Shown here one piece after another: positions 43,265-52,560 of a stretch of DNA of 64,000 nt. A program made the position numbers and the translations under genes. This DNA comes from CBDCGV01 sp965216955 (GTDB lineage Bacteria; Bacteroidota; Bacteroidia; Chitinophagales; JADIYW01): positions 248,001 to 312,000 of the forward strand of contig CBDCGV010000011.1 in NCBI GenBank assembly GCA_965216955.1, given 5' to 3'. Position 1 is the first letter of the stretch. Each line of letters opens with the position of its first letter. The notes beneath the pieces were generated by a model, which saw nothing but the letters and a program-made list of their open reading frames with translations, was not told the origin of the DNA and ran no database searches.

Positions 43265-44339
43265 ATTCAAAATACCAAAACAACAATTAGCCGCGACCAC
43301 TGGAGAAGTGGTTTGGCAGAGCCCTTCTAATATTGCATTGATAAAGTATTGGGGAAAGTATGGCAACCAACTACCTAAAAACCCATCTATAAGTTTTACA
43401 CTTTCGAACGCCTATACAGAAACTTCTATTAAATATAAATCTAGGCCTACAGAAAGCGATGTGATTGATTTATCTTTTTATTTTGAAGGAAAAAAGCATG
43501 ATGCATTTGAAAAGCGAATCAAAAAATTTATCGAGTCATTAACCACATATTTTCCTTTTATATTACAATTATCATTTGAAATAAATTCTAAAAACTCTTT
43601 TCCTCATTCAACTGGTATTGCTTCTTCTGCATCTGCCATGAGCGCTCTAGCACTGTGTCTTTGCGATATGGAGCAATTATGTTATAAAACACTTCCAAAT
43701 AAAAATGCCTTTTTGAAAAAAGCCTCCTTCATATCTCGGCTGGGAAGTGGAAGCGCATGTAGGTCTATTTATCCTAAAGTTGCTCTCTGGGGAGGTTATG
43801 ACTCGCTAAAAGAGAGTTCTAATTACTGGGCTATAGATTATTCCCCTAAAGTTCATCCAATATTTCACACTTTCCACGACTCTATTTTAATTGTAAGTGG
43901 AAAAGAAAAAGCTGTCTCAAGCACCGCTGGGCATGCATTAATGGACAATAACCCATATGCAGCAATACGATATCAAAGTGCTATATACAATATGTTAACA
44001 ATCTCTGAACAGCTAAAAAGTGGAGATTTGGTTACCTTTGGAGAAGTAGTGGAGCAAGAAGCCTTGGGTTTACATGCATTAATGATGACTTCAAAACCAT
44101 CTTACATATTAATGCGGCCCAATACTTTAAAGATCATTGAAAAGGTTAGAGCTTTTAGAAGAAATACAAATACTCCCGTGTATTTCACCTTAGATGCAGG
44201 GCCTAATATTCATTTATTATACCCTGATAATGTTGAAAAATCTGTAAAAGATTTTATTTCTAGTGAATTATTGATCTATTGTGACGAAGGACGGTGTATT
44301 CATGACAAAATAGGAGCGGGCCCAATAAAAATTAAGTAG
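43257..44339 (+). CDS. mvaD: Diphosphomevalonate decarboxylase
   Basis: A 360-residue GHMP-fold decarboxylase that converts mevalonate 5-diphosphate to isopentenyl diphosphate with ATP. Diagnostic motifs are SPSNIALIKYWGKYGNQLP (residues about 21-40), PSISFTLSNAYTETSI, HSTGIASSASAMSALAL (phosphate loop) and SRLGSGSACRSIYPKVALWG. The catalytic Asp lies in YFTLDAGPNIHLL. Length is near the family norm. It is coupled by overlap to genes on both sides (8 bases and 1 base). Confidence 0.94.
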   Translation: MDEFKIPKQQLAATTGEVVWQSPSNIALIKYWGKYGNQLPKNPSISFTLSNAYTETSIKYKSRPTESDVIDLSFYFEGKKHDAFEKRIKKFIESLTTYFPFILQLSFEINSKNSFPHSTGIASSASAMSALALCLCDMEQLCYKTLPNKNAFLKKASFISRLGSGSACRSIYPKVALWGGYDSLKESSNYWAIDYSPKVHPIFHTFHDSILIVSGKEKAVSSTAGHALMDNNPYAAIRYQSAIYNMLTISEQLKSGDLVTFGEVVEQEALGLHALMMTSKPSYILMRPNTLKIIEKVRAFRRNTNTPVYFTLDAGPNIHLLYPDNVEKSVKDFISSELLIYCDEGRCIHDKIGAGPIKIK

Positions 44340-45298
44340 TGAGCAAACGAGCCACATATAAAAAAGAGAATTTCCATTCAAAAATTTTATTGTTTGGAGA
44401 ATACAGTATTATCCAAGAATCTATGGGGCTTTCTGTCCCTTATGAGATATTTAAAGGGCAACTCACTTTTGAAACTAAAAATGTAACTGCTGAAGAAGCC
44501 ACTAAATCTAATTTACAGCTACAAAAATTACTTGTTTATTTAAAAGCATTAAAAGCTAAGGGAGATCTTAAAACAGATATTGATTTTAAAAAGATGAGTG
44601 AAGATTTAGAAAACGATCTACATTTTGAATCAAATATTCCTCAAGGTTTCGGTATCGGCAGTTCTGGTGCTTTATGCGCAGCTATTTACGATAGATATGT
44701 AAAAAACAAAATAACGGCAGAGGACATCACCAATAAAGAAAAAGTAAATGAATTAAAGGATCAATTAGCTCAAATGGAATCTCACTTTCATGGAAAAAGT
44801 TCTGGCGTTGACCCTTTGATTTGTTATTTAAACCTTCCACTACTTATTAAATCTAAAGGAGATATTGAACCTGTTAAAATTGCTACAAAAAAAGATGGCA
44901 AAGGTGCTATTTTCCTTATTGACACAGGTAATCCCAGAAAAACAGAACCGCTGGTAAGGTATTACATGGAAAAAATGGAAGAAGGTACTTTTAGAGAATT
45001 TGTTGACAAACAACTTAAACCTTTTACCAATAATTGCATTCAAGCTTTTTTACAAGGTGACCATGAAACTCTTTTTGGCTATTTAACAAAATTGTCAGAA
45101 TTTCAATTTAAGCACTTCAAACCTATGATTCCTCAGATCTTTAACCGTATCTGGAAAAAAGGATTAGATACGGGGGAATACTATCTTAAATTATGCGGTG
45201 CCGGTGGTGGCGGATTTATTTTAGGATTTACACAAAACTTCGAACAGACAAAAAAACTGTTAAAAGATCATAAAGTCGAGTTGGTCTGCCATATATAG
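44339..45298 (+). CDS. mvk: Mevalonate kinase
   Basis: A 319-residue GHMP kinase starting at GTG that overlaps the preceding stop. HSKILLFGEYSIIQESMGLS is motif 1, IPQGFGIGSSGALCAAIYD the ATP loop (about residue 105), MESHFHGKSSGVDPLICYL carries the catalytic Asp of mevalonate kinases, and KLCGAGGGGFILGF is motif 3. It phosphorylates mevalonate at the start of the ATP-using part of the pathway. Third gene of the mevalonate operon. Confidence 0.9.
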   Translation: MSKRATYKKENFHSKILLFGEYSIIQESMGLSVPYEIFKGQLTFETKNVTAEEATKSNLQLQKLLVYLKALKAKGDLKTDIDFKKMSEDLENDLHFESNIPQGFGIGSSGALCAAIYDRYVKNKITAEDITNKEKVNELKDQLAQMESHFHGKSSGVDPLICYLNLPLLIKSKGDIEPVKIATKKDGKGAIFLIDTGNPRKTEPLVRYYMEKMEEGTFREFVDKQLKPFTNNCIQAFLQGDHETLFGYLTKLSEFQFKHFKPMIPQIFNRIWKKGLDTGEYYLKLCGAGGGGFILGFTQNFEQTKKLLKDHKVELVCHI

Positions 45299-45388
45299 CC
45301 TAACTTTCTCTCGTTTATTATTATATTGATGATGATATAATTGAGCAGTCGTAGACGGCTACTCCTTAAAATCAAACTAAAAAATTAT

Positions 45389-46009
45389 ATGCTGGAAAAG
45401 TTTGCAGGGAAAGATAAAAGTCAGATAAAAGAATTTGCCATAACCACTTTAATGGGAGGGTTTTTAGTGATTTTGCCGCTAGCTATTTTAATAATGGTCT
45501 TTAATTGGCTACTAGGCTTTATATTAAATATTGTAAGTCCATTTACTGGATTATTTACTAAAGGGGAGGCAGGATTTTTCATCAACTTATTAGCCATCTC
45601 CATTTTACTTATTGTCTGTTTTGGTCTTGGTCTTTTTATAAGAACTTCTTTCGGTAGTTATTTGTACAATCAAATAGAAGAAAACGTCCTTGCAAAAATT
45701 CCATTTTATAAACCAATAAGGGATACCATTAAACAATTTTCCAATAAAAGAGACACCCCTTTTTCAAAAGTAGTTTTGATTGATGCTTTTAATAACGAAA
45801 CCAGAATGACAGGATTCATAACGGACACACACAATGAAGGAATATATACGGTCTTCGTTCCAACAGGCCCTAATCCCACAAACGGAATGATATACCACGT
45901 TAAAGAAAGTCAAATTGAAATTTTAGATGTTTCAGTTGAAGAAGCGCTAAAATCAATTATCAGTGTGGGGGCAGGTTCTAAAAACGTAATTGATAAAAAA
46001 ATAAATTAG
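45389..46009 (+). CDS. DUF502 family membrane protein
   Basis: About 206 residues with two transmembrane helices (LMGGFLVILPLAILIMVFNW and INLLAISILLIVCFGLGLF) followed by the DUF502 soluble domain (IPFYKPIRDTIKQF, TGFITDTHNEGIYTVFVPTG, SVEEALKSIISVGAG). The frame extends back to TTG at 45341, but ATG at 45389 fits the family's short N-terminus better. Related plant proteins (LCV/COV) are membrane proteins of trafficking; the bacterial function is unknown. It may belong to the mevalonate operon (90-base gap). Confidence 0.82.
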   Translation: MLEKFAGKDKSQIKEFAITTLMGGFLVILPLAILIMVFNWLLGFILNIVSPFTGLFTKGEAGFFINLLAISILLIVCFGLGLFIRTSFGSYLYNQIEENVLAKIPFYKPIRDTIKQFSNKRDTPFSKVVLIDAFNNETRMTGFITDTHNEGIYTVFVPTGPNPTNGMIYHVKESQIEILDVSVEEALKSIISVGAGSKNVIDKKIN

Positions 46010-46024
46010 TCAACTTAAAACAAA

Positions 46025-46042
46025 AATCGTTTATTTACGATT
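46025..46042. promoter_or_regulatory. Dyad directly upstream of the ArsR-type gene
   Basis: AATCGT, six bases, ACGATT is a perfect 6-6-6 inverted repeat ending five bases before the ATG at 46048. An ArsR-family dimer often represses its own gene from such a position. Confidence 0.35.
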
Positions 46043-46047
46043 AAAAA

Positions 46048-46359
46048 ATGGCATACAGTAAATCATCTGCTTTTAAAAAGTCGTCTATTAAAATAAGTGT
46101 TATTGGAAAGGCTTTAGCTCACCCAGCTAGAGTTTCTATATTAAAAGTATTAGCAAAGTACGGTTCTTGCATATGCAATGAGATTGTAGCAGAACTCCCA
46201 TTATCACAATCGACAGTATCGCAACATTTAAAAGAATTAAAAAATGCGAGTTTAATTATAGCAGAAGCAGATGGTCCAAGAATGACTTACTCTTTAAATA
46301 AAGAAGTAGTTATAGAGGCAGAGAAAAATCTACAAAAGCTTTTTAAAAAAATAATTTAA
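46048..46359 (+). CDS. ArsR-type winged-helix transcriptional regulator
   Basis: A 103-residue single-domain regulator: IGKALAHPARVSILKVLAKY is the first helical part, ELPLSQSTVSQHLKELKNAS the recognition helix and ADGPRMTYSLNKE the wing. SCICNEIV has the Cys-x-Cys position that in ArsR/SmtB proteins can bind metal, but the pattern is CIC without the ELCVCD context, so metal sensing is uncertain. It sits 24 bases upstream of hflX and may be co-transcribed with it. No efflux or metal gene is nearby. Confidence 0.88.
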   Translation: MAYSKSSAFKKSSIKISVIGKALAHPARVSILKVLAKYGSCICNEIVAELPLSQSTVSQHLKELKNASLIIAEADGPRMTYSLNKEVVIEAEKNLQKLFKKII

Positions 46360-46383
46360 TCTCTACAATCAATAATCTTTAAG

Positions 46384-47562
46384 ATGATTGAAACTCGCGA
46401 TGAAAAAATAGAACGTATTGTTTTGGTTGGTGTAGCCATTAAGCAGCAAAAACCTGAACAAATTATGGAATATCTAGATGAATTATCTTTTTTAGCTTCT
46501 ACTGCTGGAGGACAAACCATCAAAAGATTTATTCAAAGACTACAATCTCCTGACCAACGTACGTTTATTGGAAGTGGAAAGCTTGAAGAGGTAAGGATCT
46601 TTGTTAAAAAAAATGAAATCGACACTGTTATTTTTGATGAAGAACTCTCCCCTACACAACAAAGAAACTTAGAAAAAGAATTGGAATGTAAAATTTTAGA
46701 CCGTACTTCTTTAATATTAGACATCTTTGCTCAACGTGCTCAAACAGCTCAAGCTAAAACTCAGGTTGATCTTGCGCAAATGGAATACATTCTTCCTCGA
46801 TTAAAAGGTCTTTGGACACACCTTGAAAGACAGAAAGGGGGTATCGGTATGAGAGGACCGGGAGAAAAAGAAATCGAAACTGACCGACGAATTATTCAAG
46901 ATAAAATTTCTAAGCTCAAAAAAGAACTAGCACGATTAGATAAGCAAAATCAAACAAGAAGAAAAACGCGTAGTTCAATGATTCGTGTTGCACTTGTAGG
47001 TTATACCAATGTCGGGAAATCAACTATAATGAATAAGTTGAGCAAATCAAAAGTATTTGCAGAAAACAAATTGTTTGCCACGTTAGATACCACAGTTCGC
47101 AAGGTGGTAATTGATAACATTCCTTTTTTATTATCTGATACGGTCGGTTTTATAAGGAAGTTGCCCCATGGATTAATTGAAAGTTTTAAATCAACGCTTG
47201 ATGAAGCAAAAGAGTCAGATCTCATTATTCATGTAGTTGATGCTTCACACGAAAATTTTAGAGATCAGATTAAAGTTGTCAACGAGACCCTCCTCGAATT
47301 AAAGGCCATTGACATCCCTACTATAATGGTTTTTAATAAAATGGATAGTTATAAAGAGAAATACTTTGATAAATATTTGCCACAAGAAGTCAAATCGAAT
47401 TTATTAGAAGAATTTGAATCTCTTCTTCGCAAATCATTCAATTATCCTTGCATATTCATCTCTGCACTAAATTCAGAAGATATATCTAAACTTCGGGATA
47501 TGCTAATTCTTTCTGTTCAAGATCTCTATTATAAAAGATACCCATATAAAGCAGGTTATTGA
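46384..47562 (+). CDS. hflX: Ribosome-associated GTPase HflX
   Basis: A 392-residue HflX. The N-terminal HflX domain includes IGSGKLEEVR and FDEELSPTQQRNLEKEL, the middle MRGPGEKEIETDRR and a coiled coil, and the G domain shows G1 VGYTNVGKSTIMNKL (about residue 206), G2 TLDTTVRK, G3 SDTVGFIRKLPHGL and G4 VFNKMD. Family members split stalled 70S ribosomes, particularly after heat stress. Length fits. Confidence 0.95.
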   Translation: MIETRDEKIERIVLVGVAIKQQKPEQIMEYLDELSFLASTAGGQTIKRFIQRLQSPDQRTFIGSGKLEEVRIFVKKNEIDTVIFDEELSPTQQRNLEKELECKILDRTSLILDIFAQRAQTAQAKTQVDLAQMEYILPRLKGLWTHLERQKGGIGMRGPGEKEIETDRRIIQDKISKLKKELARLDKQNQTRRKTRSSMIRVALVGYTNVGKSTIMNKLSKSKVFAENKLFATLDTTVRKVVIDNIPFLLSDTVGFIRKLPHGLIESFKSTLDEAKESDLIIHVVDASHENFRDQIKVVNETLLELKAIDIPTIMVFNKMDSYKEKYFDKYLPQEVKSNLLEEFESLLRKSFNYPCIFISALNSEDISKLRDMLILSVQDLYYKRYPYKAGY

Positions 47563-47621
47563 GCTAATCCTTATAAAACAGCTCGTAACTCCATTGTATT
47601 TTTATTTTTCTGCTTTTGATT

Positions 47622-47651
47622 TTTGAATTTTTAATCCTTGCAGTATATTTG
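47622..47651 (+). promoter_or_regulatory. Promoter of guaB, predicted leaderless
   Basis: TTTG (47622-47625), 18 bases, TATATTTG (47644-47651) is the best consensus match of the window. The guaB ATG at 47655 starts three bases after the -7 box, so transcription should begin at or within the start codon. Confidence 0.65.
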
Positions 47652-47654
47652 CGA

Positions 47655-49145
47655 ATGGAGACACAACCACATCTACAACCAAATCACAAATTTTCAGGAG
47701 AAGGATTAACCTTTGATGATGTTTTACTTCTTCCAGGTTATTCAGAAGTATTACCTCGTGAAGTCAATATTGCTACAAATGTTACTAGAAACATCCGAGT
47801 GAATGTTCCAGTTATTTCAGCAGCAATGGATACCGTTACAGAATCTAAGCTGGCTATAGCCTTGGCGCATCAGGGAGGAATAGGAGTGCTTCATAAAAAT
47901 ATGTCTATTGCCCGGCAAGCAGAAGAAGTCAGAAAAGTTAAACGTTCTGAAAGTGGAATGATTACCGACCCGATTACACTTACTCCAACTGCCACCATAA
48001 ATAGTGCATTAAAAATTATGCATTCACATAAAATTGGAGGTATTCCTGTTGTAAATAAGCAAAACAATTTAGTAGGAATTCTTACCAATAGGGATTTACG
48101 TTTCAATAAAAATAATCAAGCATTGGTAAAGGATTTGATGACTTCAGAGAATTTAATTACCGCGCCAGAAGGCACTGATTTAAAACAAGCAGAAGAAATT
48201 TTGCATAAACATAAAATTGAAAAGCTCCCGGTAGTTAATGGAAATGGAAAACTGGTAGGACTTATTACCTATAAAGACATTATAAAGGTTCAAGATTATC
48301 CTAATGCTTGCAAAGATGAAATGGGTCGTTTGCGTGTTGCTGCGGCCGTGGGTGTAACGCATGATATGTTAGAGCGGATTGAAGCACTAGCATATGTAGG
48401 TGTTGATTTTGTTTGCATAGATACCGCTCATGGGCATTCTAGAGGGGTATTAGAAGGAGTAAAGAAAGTAAAGAAAACGTTTAAGGATTTAGAAATCGTT
48501 GGTGGAAATATTGCAACCGGGGAAGCCGCTTTAGCTTTAGCCGATGCTGGCGTTGATGCGGTCAAAGTGGGTGTTGGTCCAGGCTCTATTTGTACTACTA
48601 GGATTGTAGCAGGTGTTGGAGTCCCACAATTAAGTGCCGTTTATGAAGCGGCTATTGCACTTCAGGGAAAAGGTATTCCTGTCATAAGTGATGGTGGTGT
48701 AAGGTATACTGGAGATATGGTTAAAGCATTAGCAGCAGGCGCCAATACAGTAATGGCAGGATCTGTTTTTGCAGGGGTTGAAGAATCGCCAGGAGAAACG
48801 ATTATTTATGAAGGACGAAAATTTAAAGCCTACAGAGGAATGGGCTCTGTAGAAGCCATGCAGGAGGGTTCTAAAGACCGATACTTTCAGGATGTTGAAG
48901 ACGATATTAAAAAATTAGTTCCTGAAGGAATTGTAGGTAGAGTGCCATTTAGAGGTACCTTAGCTGAAGTAGTATATCAATATATAGGTGGATTGAGAGC
49001 CGGAATGGGTTATTGTGGAGCTATCGATATTGAAGCATTACAAAAATCTGCTCGCTTTGTTAAAATTACAGCTGCTGGAGTGAATGAAAGTCATCCACAC
49101 GATGTTGTAATAACAAAAGAAGCCCCTAACTACAGTAGAAAATAG
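47655..49145 (+). CDS. guaB: IMP dehydrogenase
   Basis: A 496-residue enzyme oxidising IMP to XMP with NAD in GTP synthesis. GEGLTFDDVLLLPGYSEVLP opens the barrel, two CBS domains occupy about residues 100-215 (HKIGGIPVVNKQNNLVGIL and HKIEKLPVVNGNGKLVGLI), the catalytic loop is GPGSICTTR (about residue 312), and SDGGVRYTGDMVKALAAGA binds phosphate. The frame extends to 47616, but that would place the promoter inside the gene and adds residues absent from the family, so ATG at 47655 is chosen. Confidence 0.96.
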   Translation: METQPHLQPNHKFSGEGLTFDDVLLLPGYSEVLPREVNIATNVTRNIRVNVPVISAAMDTVTESKLAIALAHQGGIGVLHKNMSIARQAEEVRKVKRSESGMITDPITLTPTATINSALKIMHSHKIGGIPVVNKQNNLVGILTNRDLRFNKNNQALVKDLMTSENLITAPEGTDLKQAEEILHKHKIEKLPVVNGNGKLVGLITYKDIIKVQDYPNACKDEMGRLRVAAAVGVTHDMLERIEALAYVGVDFVCIDTAHGHSRGVLEGVKKVKKTFKDLEIVGGNIATGEAALALADAGVDAVKVGVGPGSICTTRIVAGVGVPQLSAVYEAAIALQGKGIPVISDGGVRYTGDMVKALAAGANTVMAGSVFAGVEESPGETIIYEGRKFKAYRGMGSVEAMQEGSKDRYFQDVEDDIKKLVPEGIVGRVPFRGTLAEVVYQYIGGLRAGMGYCGAIDIEALQKSARFVKITAAGVNESHPHDVVITKEAPNYSRK

Positions 49146-49176
49146 ATTTAACTAGCTTTATTATAAATACGAACAG

Positions 49177-50214
49177 ATGTCAGATGCATTTGAAAAACCA
49201 AAAGCACTTTTATTAGAAATTGAATCAGCAACTATTGAAAATGCTGATCAATTGGAACAATTTAGAATTCGCTTCCTTGGAACCAAGAACATTTTAAAAA
49301 GTTTATTTGGAGAAATAAGAAATGTGCCCAATGAACGCAAAAAAGAGTACGGTCAATTGGTCAACTCAGTAAAAAAGGCTGCGGAAATCAAGTTTAAAGC
49401 GCAAAAAGAAAAATTGCTAAATGAGAAAGCTAGCGATTCAAAAAAACAAGATATAGATCTAACAATGCCCGGAGATCCAATTGAAATCGGATCACGGCAT
49501 CCGTTAAGTATTGTTCGATCAAACATTATTGATATTTTCAAAAAGATCGGTTTTGTAGTTGTAGAAGACAGAGAAATAGAGGATGATTGGCACAATTTCA
49601 CGGCACTCAATCTTCCCCATGATCATCCAGCGCGAGATATGCAGGATACTTTCTTTATTAGTAAAGATCCCGATATAGTTTTAAGAACACACACCTCTTC
49701 TGTCCAAGTTAGAGTGATGGAAAGTCAAAAACCTCCAATAAGAATATTATCACCAGGGAGGGTTTATCGCAACGAAACAATCAGTGCTCGTGCACATTGT
49801 TTTTTTCACCAAGTTGAAGGTCTATATATAGATAAAGATGTTTCTTTTGCAGATCTAAAACAAACGCTTTTATATTTCGCTAAAGAAATGTTTGGAGAAG
49901 AAACAAAAATAAAACTTCGACCATCCTATTTTCCATTTACAGAACCTAGTGCTGAAGTAGACGTTTCTTGTTTTATTTGCAACAGCAAAGGGTGTAACGT
50001 TTGTAAGTATACCGGATGGGTAGAAATTCTTGGATGTGGAATGGTAGATCCAGCAGTATTAGAAAACTGTGGTATAGACTCAAAAGTATATAGTGGGTTC
50101 GCTTTTGGAATGGGTGTTGAAAGGATTGCGATGTTAAAATATCAAGTCAATGATTTGCGTCTGTTTTCAGAAAATGACAAACGCTTTTTAGAACAATTTA
50201 AAGCAGCTTATTAA
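49177..50214 (+). CDS. pheS: Phenylalanyl-tRNA synthetase alpha subunit
   Basis: A 345-residue class II synthetase subunit. The N-terminal coiled coil (about residues 1-90) binds tRNA. LPHDHPARDMQDTFF is motif 1 context, LRTHTSSVQVRVM and GRVYRNETISARAHCFFHQV motif 2, and LRPSYFPFTEPSAEVDVSC followed by a C-x2-C zinc-like ICNSKGCNVCKYTG and FAFGMGVERIAMLKY motif 3. Length is normal. pheT is not adjacent, as is common in this phylum. It ends three bases from the convergent M1 peptidase gene. Confidence 0.96.
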   Translation: MSDAFEKPKALLLEIESATIENADQLEQFRIRFLGTKNILKSLFGEIRNVPNERKKEYGQLVNSVKKAAEIKFKAQKEKLLNEKASDSKKQDIDLTMPGDPIEIGSRHPLSIVRSNIIDIFKKIGFVVVEDREIEDDWHNFTALNLPHDHPARDMQDTFFISKDPDIVLRTHTSSVQVRVMESQKPPIRILSPGRVYRNETISARAHCFFHQVEGLYIDKDVSFADLKQTLLYFAKEMFGEETKIKLRPSYFPFTEPSAEVDVSCFICNSKGCNVCKYTGWVEILGCGMVDPAVLENCGIDSKVYSGFAFGMGVERIAMLKYQVNDLRLFSENDKRFLEQFKAAY

Positions 50215-50217
50215 AAA

Positions 50218-52551
50218 CTATTTTTCTTTCTCAAAAGTTGCTGCTCTCTTGGCTTTTTGCATTTGATTTTCACCTCGTGGATATTTTCTTTCGTATAGTT
50301 CAAACCGAGAAGGAATCATCTTCGGCGGCCAATTATTATTACTTAAATCCGTATCCGCTGTTTCTAAATAAGGATCTATCGTTACCTGTTTAACCTCCTT
50401 TTCAAAAACAAAAATCTTATTTACCTCTTTTGAATTAATTCGCCAAATCTCTGCAGGAATCCTTTTTTCTATTTTCTCTCCGTCTTCTAACTCAAATAAC
50501 AAGATAATTGGCATTACTAGTCCACCCTTGTTTTCAAATTTTATTTCGTAATAATTTTTTTCAGAGTTGATCATTCTTTTTTGATCTTCTGTCCAAAATT
50601 CTTTCTCCCTTTCATATTTGTCCTTATCTAAAGCAGTTACCTTATACTTATCATATTCTGAGTAAAAATCTCTTAAAGACTTATCTTCTTCATCATAAGT
50701 GGATTTTATCTCCTTTTCGTTTATTATATGCGTTTGAGATCGAGGCTTTCTTTCATTCAATTCTTTAGCAACCGCTTTTTCTATCTCTGGGTTTTTGGTA
50801 TTAATTTGATACCACTTCACATTCTTAATAGCTATGTCAACATGGTCCGTTGTATAAAACCATCCTCTCCAAAACCAATCTAAATCTATCCCAGAAGCAT
50901 CTTCCATCGTTCTAAAGAAATCGGCCGGTGTCGGATGTTTGAACATCCATTTTTCAGCATAAGTTTTAAAAGCAAAATCAAATAACGGTCGCCCCATAAT
51001 CGTTTCTCTTAAAATATTTAAAGCAGTAGCCGGCTTCCAATAGGCATTATATCCAAATTGAGGAATACTCTCAGAGTTCGTCATTATAGGTGTCATTCTA
51101 GATTTCTCTCCCTTCATATAAGGCACAATGTCTTTGGGAAGACCTCTCCTAGAGGGAAAATCTCGCTCCCATTCTTGTTCTGCCAAAAATTCTAAAAAAG
51201 AATTAAGCCCCTCATCCATCCATGTCCACTGACGTTCATCAGAATTTACGATCATAGGAAAATAATTGTGTCCGATTTCATGAATGATGACCCCAATAGT
51301 ACTATACTTTGTTCTTTTAGAATAAGTGCCATCTTTCTCACATCTACCCCAATTAAAGCAAATCATCGGATACTCCATCCCGATATATTTTGCATTAACA
51401 GATTGCGCTACGGGATATGGATACTCAAAGGTATATTTTGAATACACCTTTAGTGTATGCGCAACAGCCTTGGTTGAATATCGCTCCCATAATGGGTTCC
51501 CTTCTTTCGGATAAAAGGACATCGCCATTACCTTCTTTTCTTCCAAAGGAACCGCCATTGCATCCCAAATAAACTTACGAGAGCTCGCAAAGGCAAAATC
51601 TCTAACATTCTCTGCTTGAAAGATCCATGTTTTATATCCCTTGCTTTTAGACTCCTCATTAATTTCTGCTTCTGACTGAGTAACTATAAATACAGGGTTT
51701 TTAACCTCCTTTTCAGCTTTTTTCAACCTATCTATTTGTTCTGTGGTAAGCACCTTCTCTGCATTTTTTAAAACGCCCGTTGCAGAAACAATATGATCGC
51801 TTGGAACAGTAATACTAACATCATAATCGCCAAAGGCCAATGCGAATTCTCCTCTACCTAAAAATTGCTTATTCTGCCATCCTTCCACATCATTATAAAC
51901 ACACATTCTTGGAAAAAACTGTGCAATCGTAAAAAGATAATTATCCTCTTCTGCAAAGTATTCATAACCTGATCGACCACCCATCTCCATGCGATCATTG
52001 ATATTATACCACCACTTGATTTTAAAAGAAAATTGCTCTCCGCTTAGCAGGGCCTTAGGCAAATTGATACGCATCATTGTATTATTAATGATATACGACA
52101 ACGCTTTGCCATTTAAGTCCTTAACTTCCTCAATTTTAAATCCTCCATCAAAAGTTGGCTCCAAAGCTTTAACTCCTTTATAAGAAGCTTTGTTCTTACC
52201 AATAATATTCTCTTTAATAAGATGTTTTTGTGCATCTTTTGCACGAACATTCTGATCTAATTGCAACCATAAATATGTTAATGGGTCAGGAGAATTATTA
52301 TAATAAGTGATTTCTTCCTCTCCAGAAAGGGTCAACTTCTCTTCATTCAGTTTTACATTTATTTTATAATCCGCTTGTTGTTGATAGTATTCATGCCCTG
52401 GAGATCCAGAAGCAGTTCTATAATTGTTGGGGGTTGCAAGCTCTTGTTTTAATTGTTTAAACTTATTAAGATTAGTATTCTCTTGCGCATTTAAAAAAGG
52501 TACAATTAAAACTGTCCAGCATATTGCTACAAAGACTGGCCTAATATTCAT
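50218..52551 (-). CDS. M1 family metallopeptidase (secreted)
   Basis: A 777-residue zinc peptidase. A signal peptide (VFVAICWTVLIVPFLNAQ) is followed by the M1 N-terminal beta domain and the zinc site HEIGHNYF (about residue 422) with the downstream Glu in WMDEGLNSFLEF. IGMEYPMICFNWG is the GAMEN-type exopeptidase region, here GMEYP, a form seen in many Bacteroidota M1 enzymes. It probably trims peptides in the periplasm or at the surface. It is nine bases downstream of the prohibitin-like gene on the same strand. Confidence 0.9.
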   Translation of the reverse strand: MNIRPVFVAICWTVLIVPFLNAQENTNLNKFKQLKQELATPNNYRTASGSPGHEYYQQQADYKINVKLNEEKLTLSGEEEITYYNNSPDPLTYLWLQLDQNVRAKDAQKHLIKENIIGKNKASYKGVKALEPTFDGGFKIEEVKDLNGKALSYIINNTMMRINLPKALLSGEQFSFKIKWWYNINDRMEMGGRSGYEYFAEEDNYLFTIAQFFPRMCVYNDVEGWQNKQFLGRGEFALAFGDYDVSITVPSDHIVSATGVLKNAEKVLTTEQIDRLKKAEKEVKNPVFIVTQSEAEINEESKSKGYKTWIFQAENVRDFAFASSRKFIWDAMAVPLEEKKVMAMSFYPKEGNPLWERYSTKAVAHTLKVYSKYTFEYPYPVAQSVNAKYIGMEYPMICFNWGRCEKDGTYSKRTKYSTIGVIIHEIGHNYFPMIVNSDERQWTWMDEGLNSFLEFLAEQEWERDFPSRRGLPKDIVPYMKGEKSRMTPIMTNSESIPQFGYNAYWKPATALNILRETIMGRPLFDFAFKTYAEKWMFKHPTPADFFRTMEDASGIDLDWFWRGWFYTTDHVDIAIKNVKWYQINTKNPEIEKAVAKELNERKPRSQTHIINEKEIKSTYDEEDKSLRDFYSEYDKYKVTALDKDKYEREKEFWTEDQKRMINSEKNYYEIKFENKGGLVMPIILLFELEDGEKIEKRIPAEIWRINSKEVNKIFVFEKEVKQVTIDPYLETADTDLSNNNWPPKMIPSRFELYERKYPRGENQMQKAKRAATFEKEK

Positions 52552-52560
52552 TGTTTGTTA

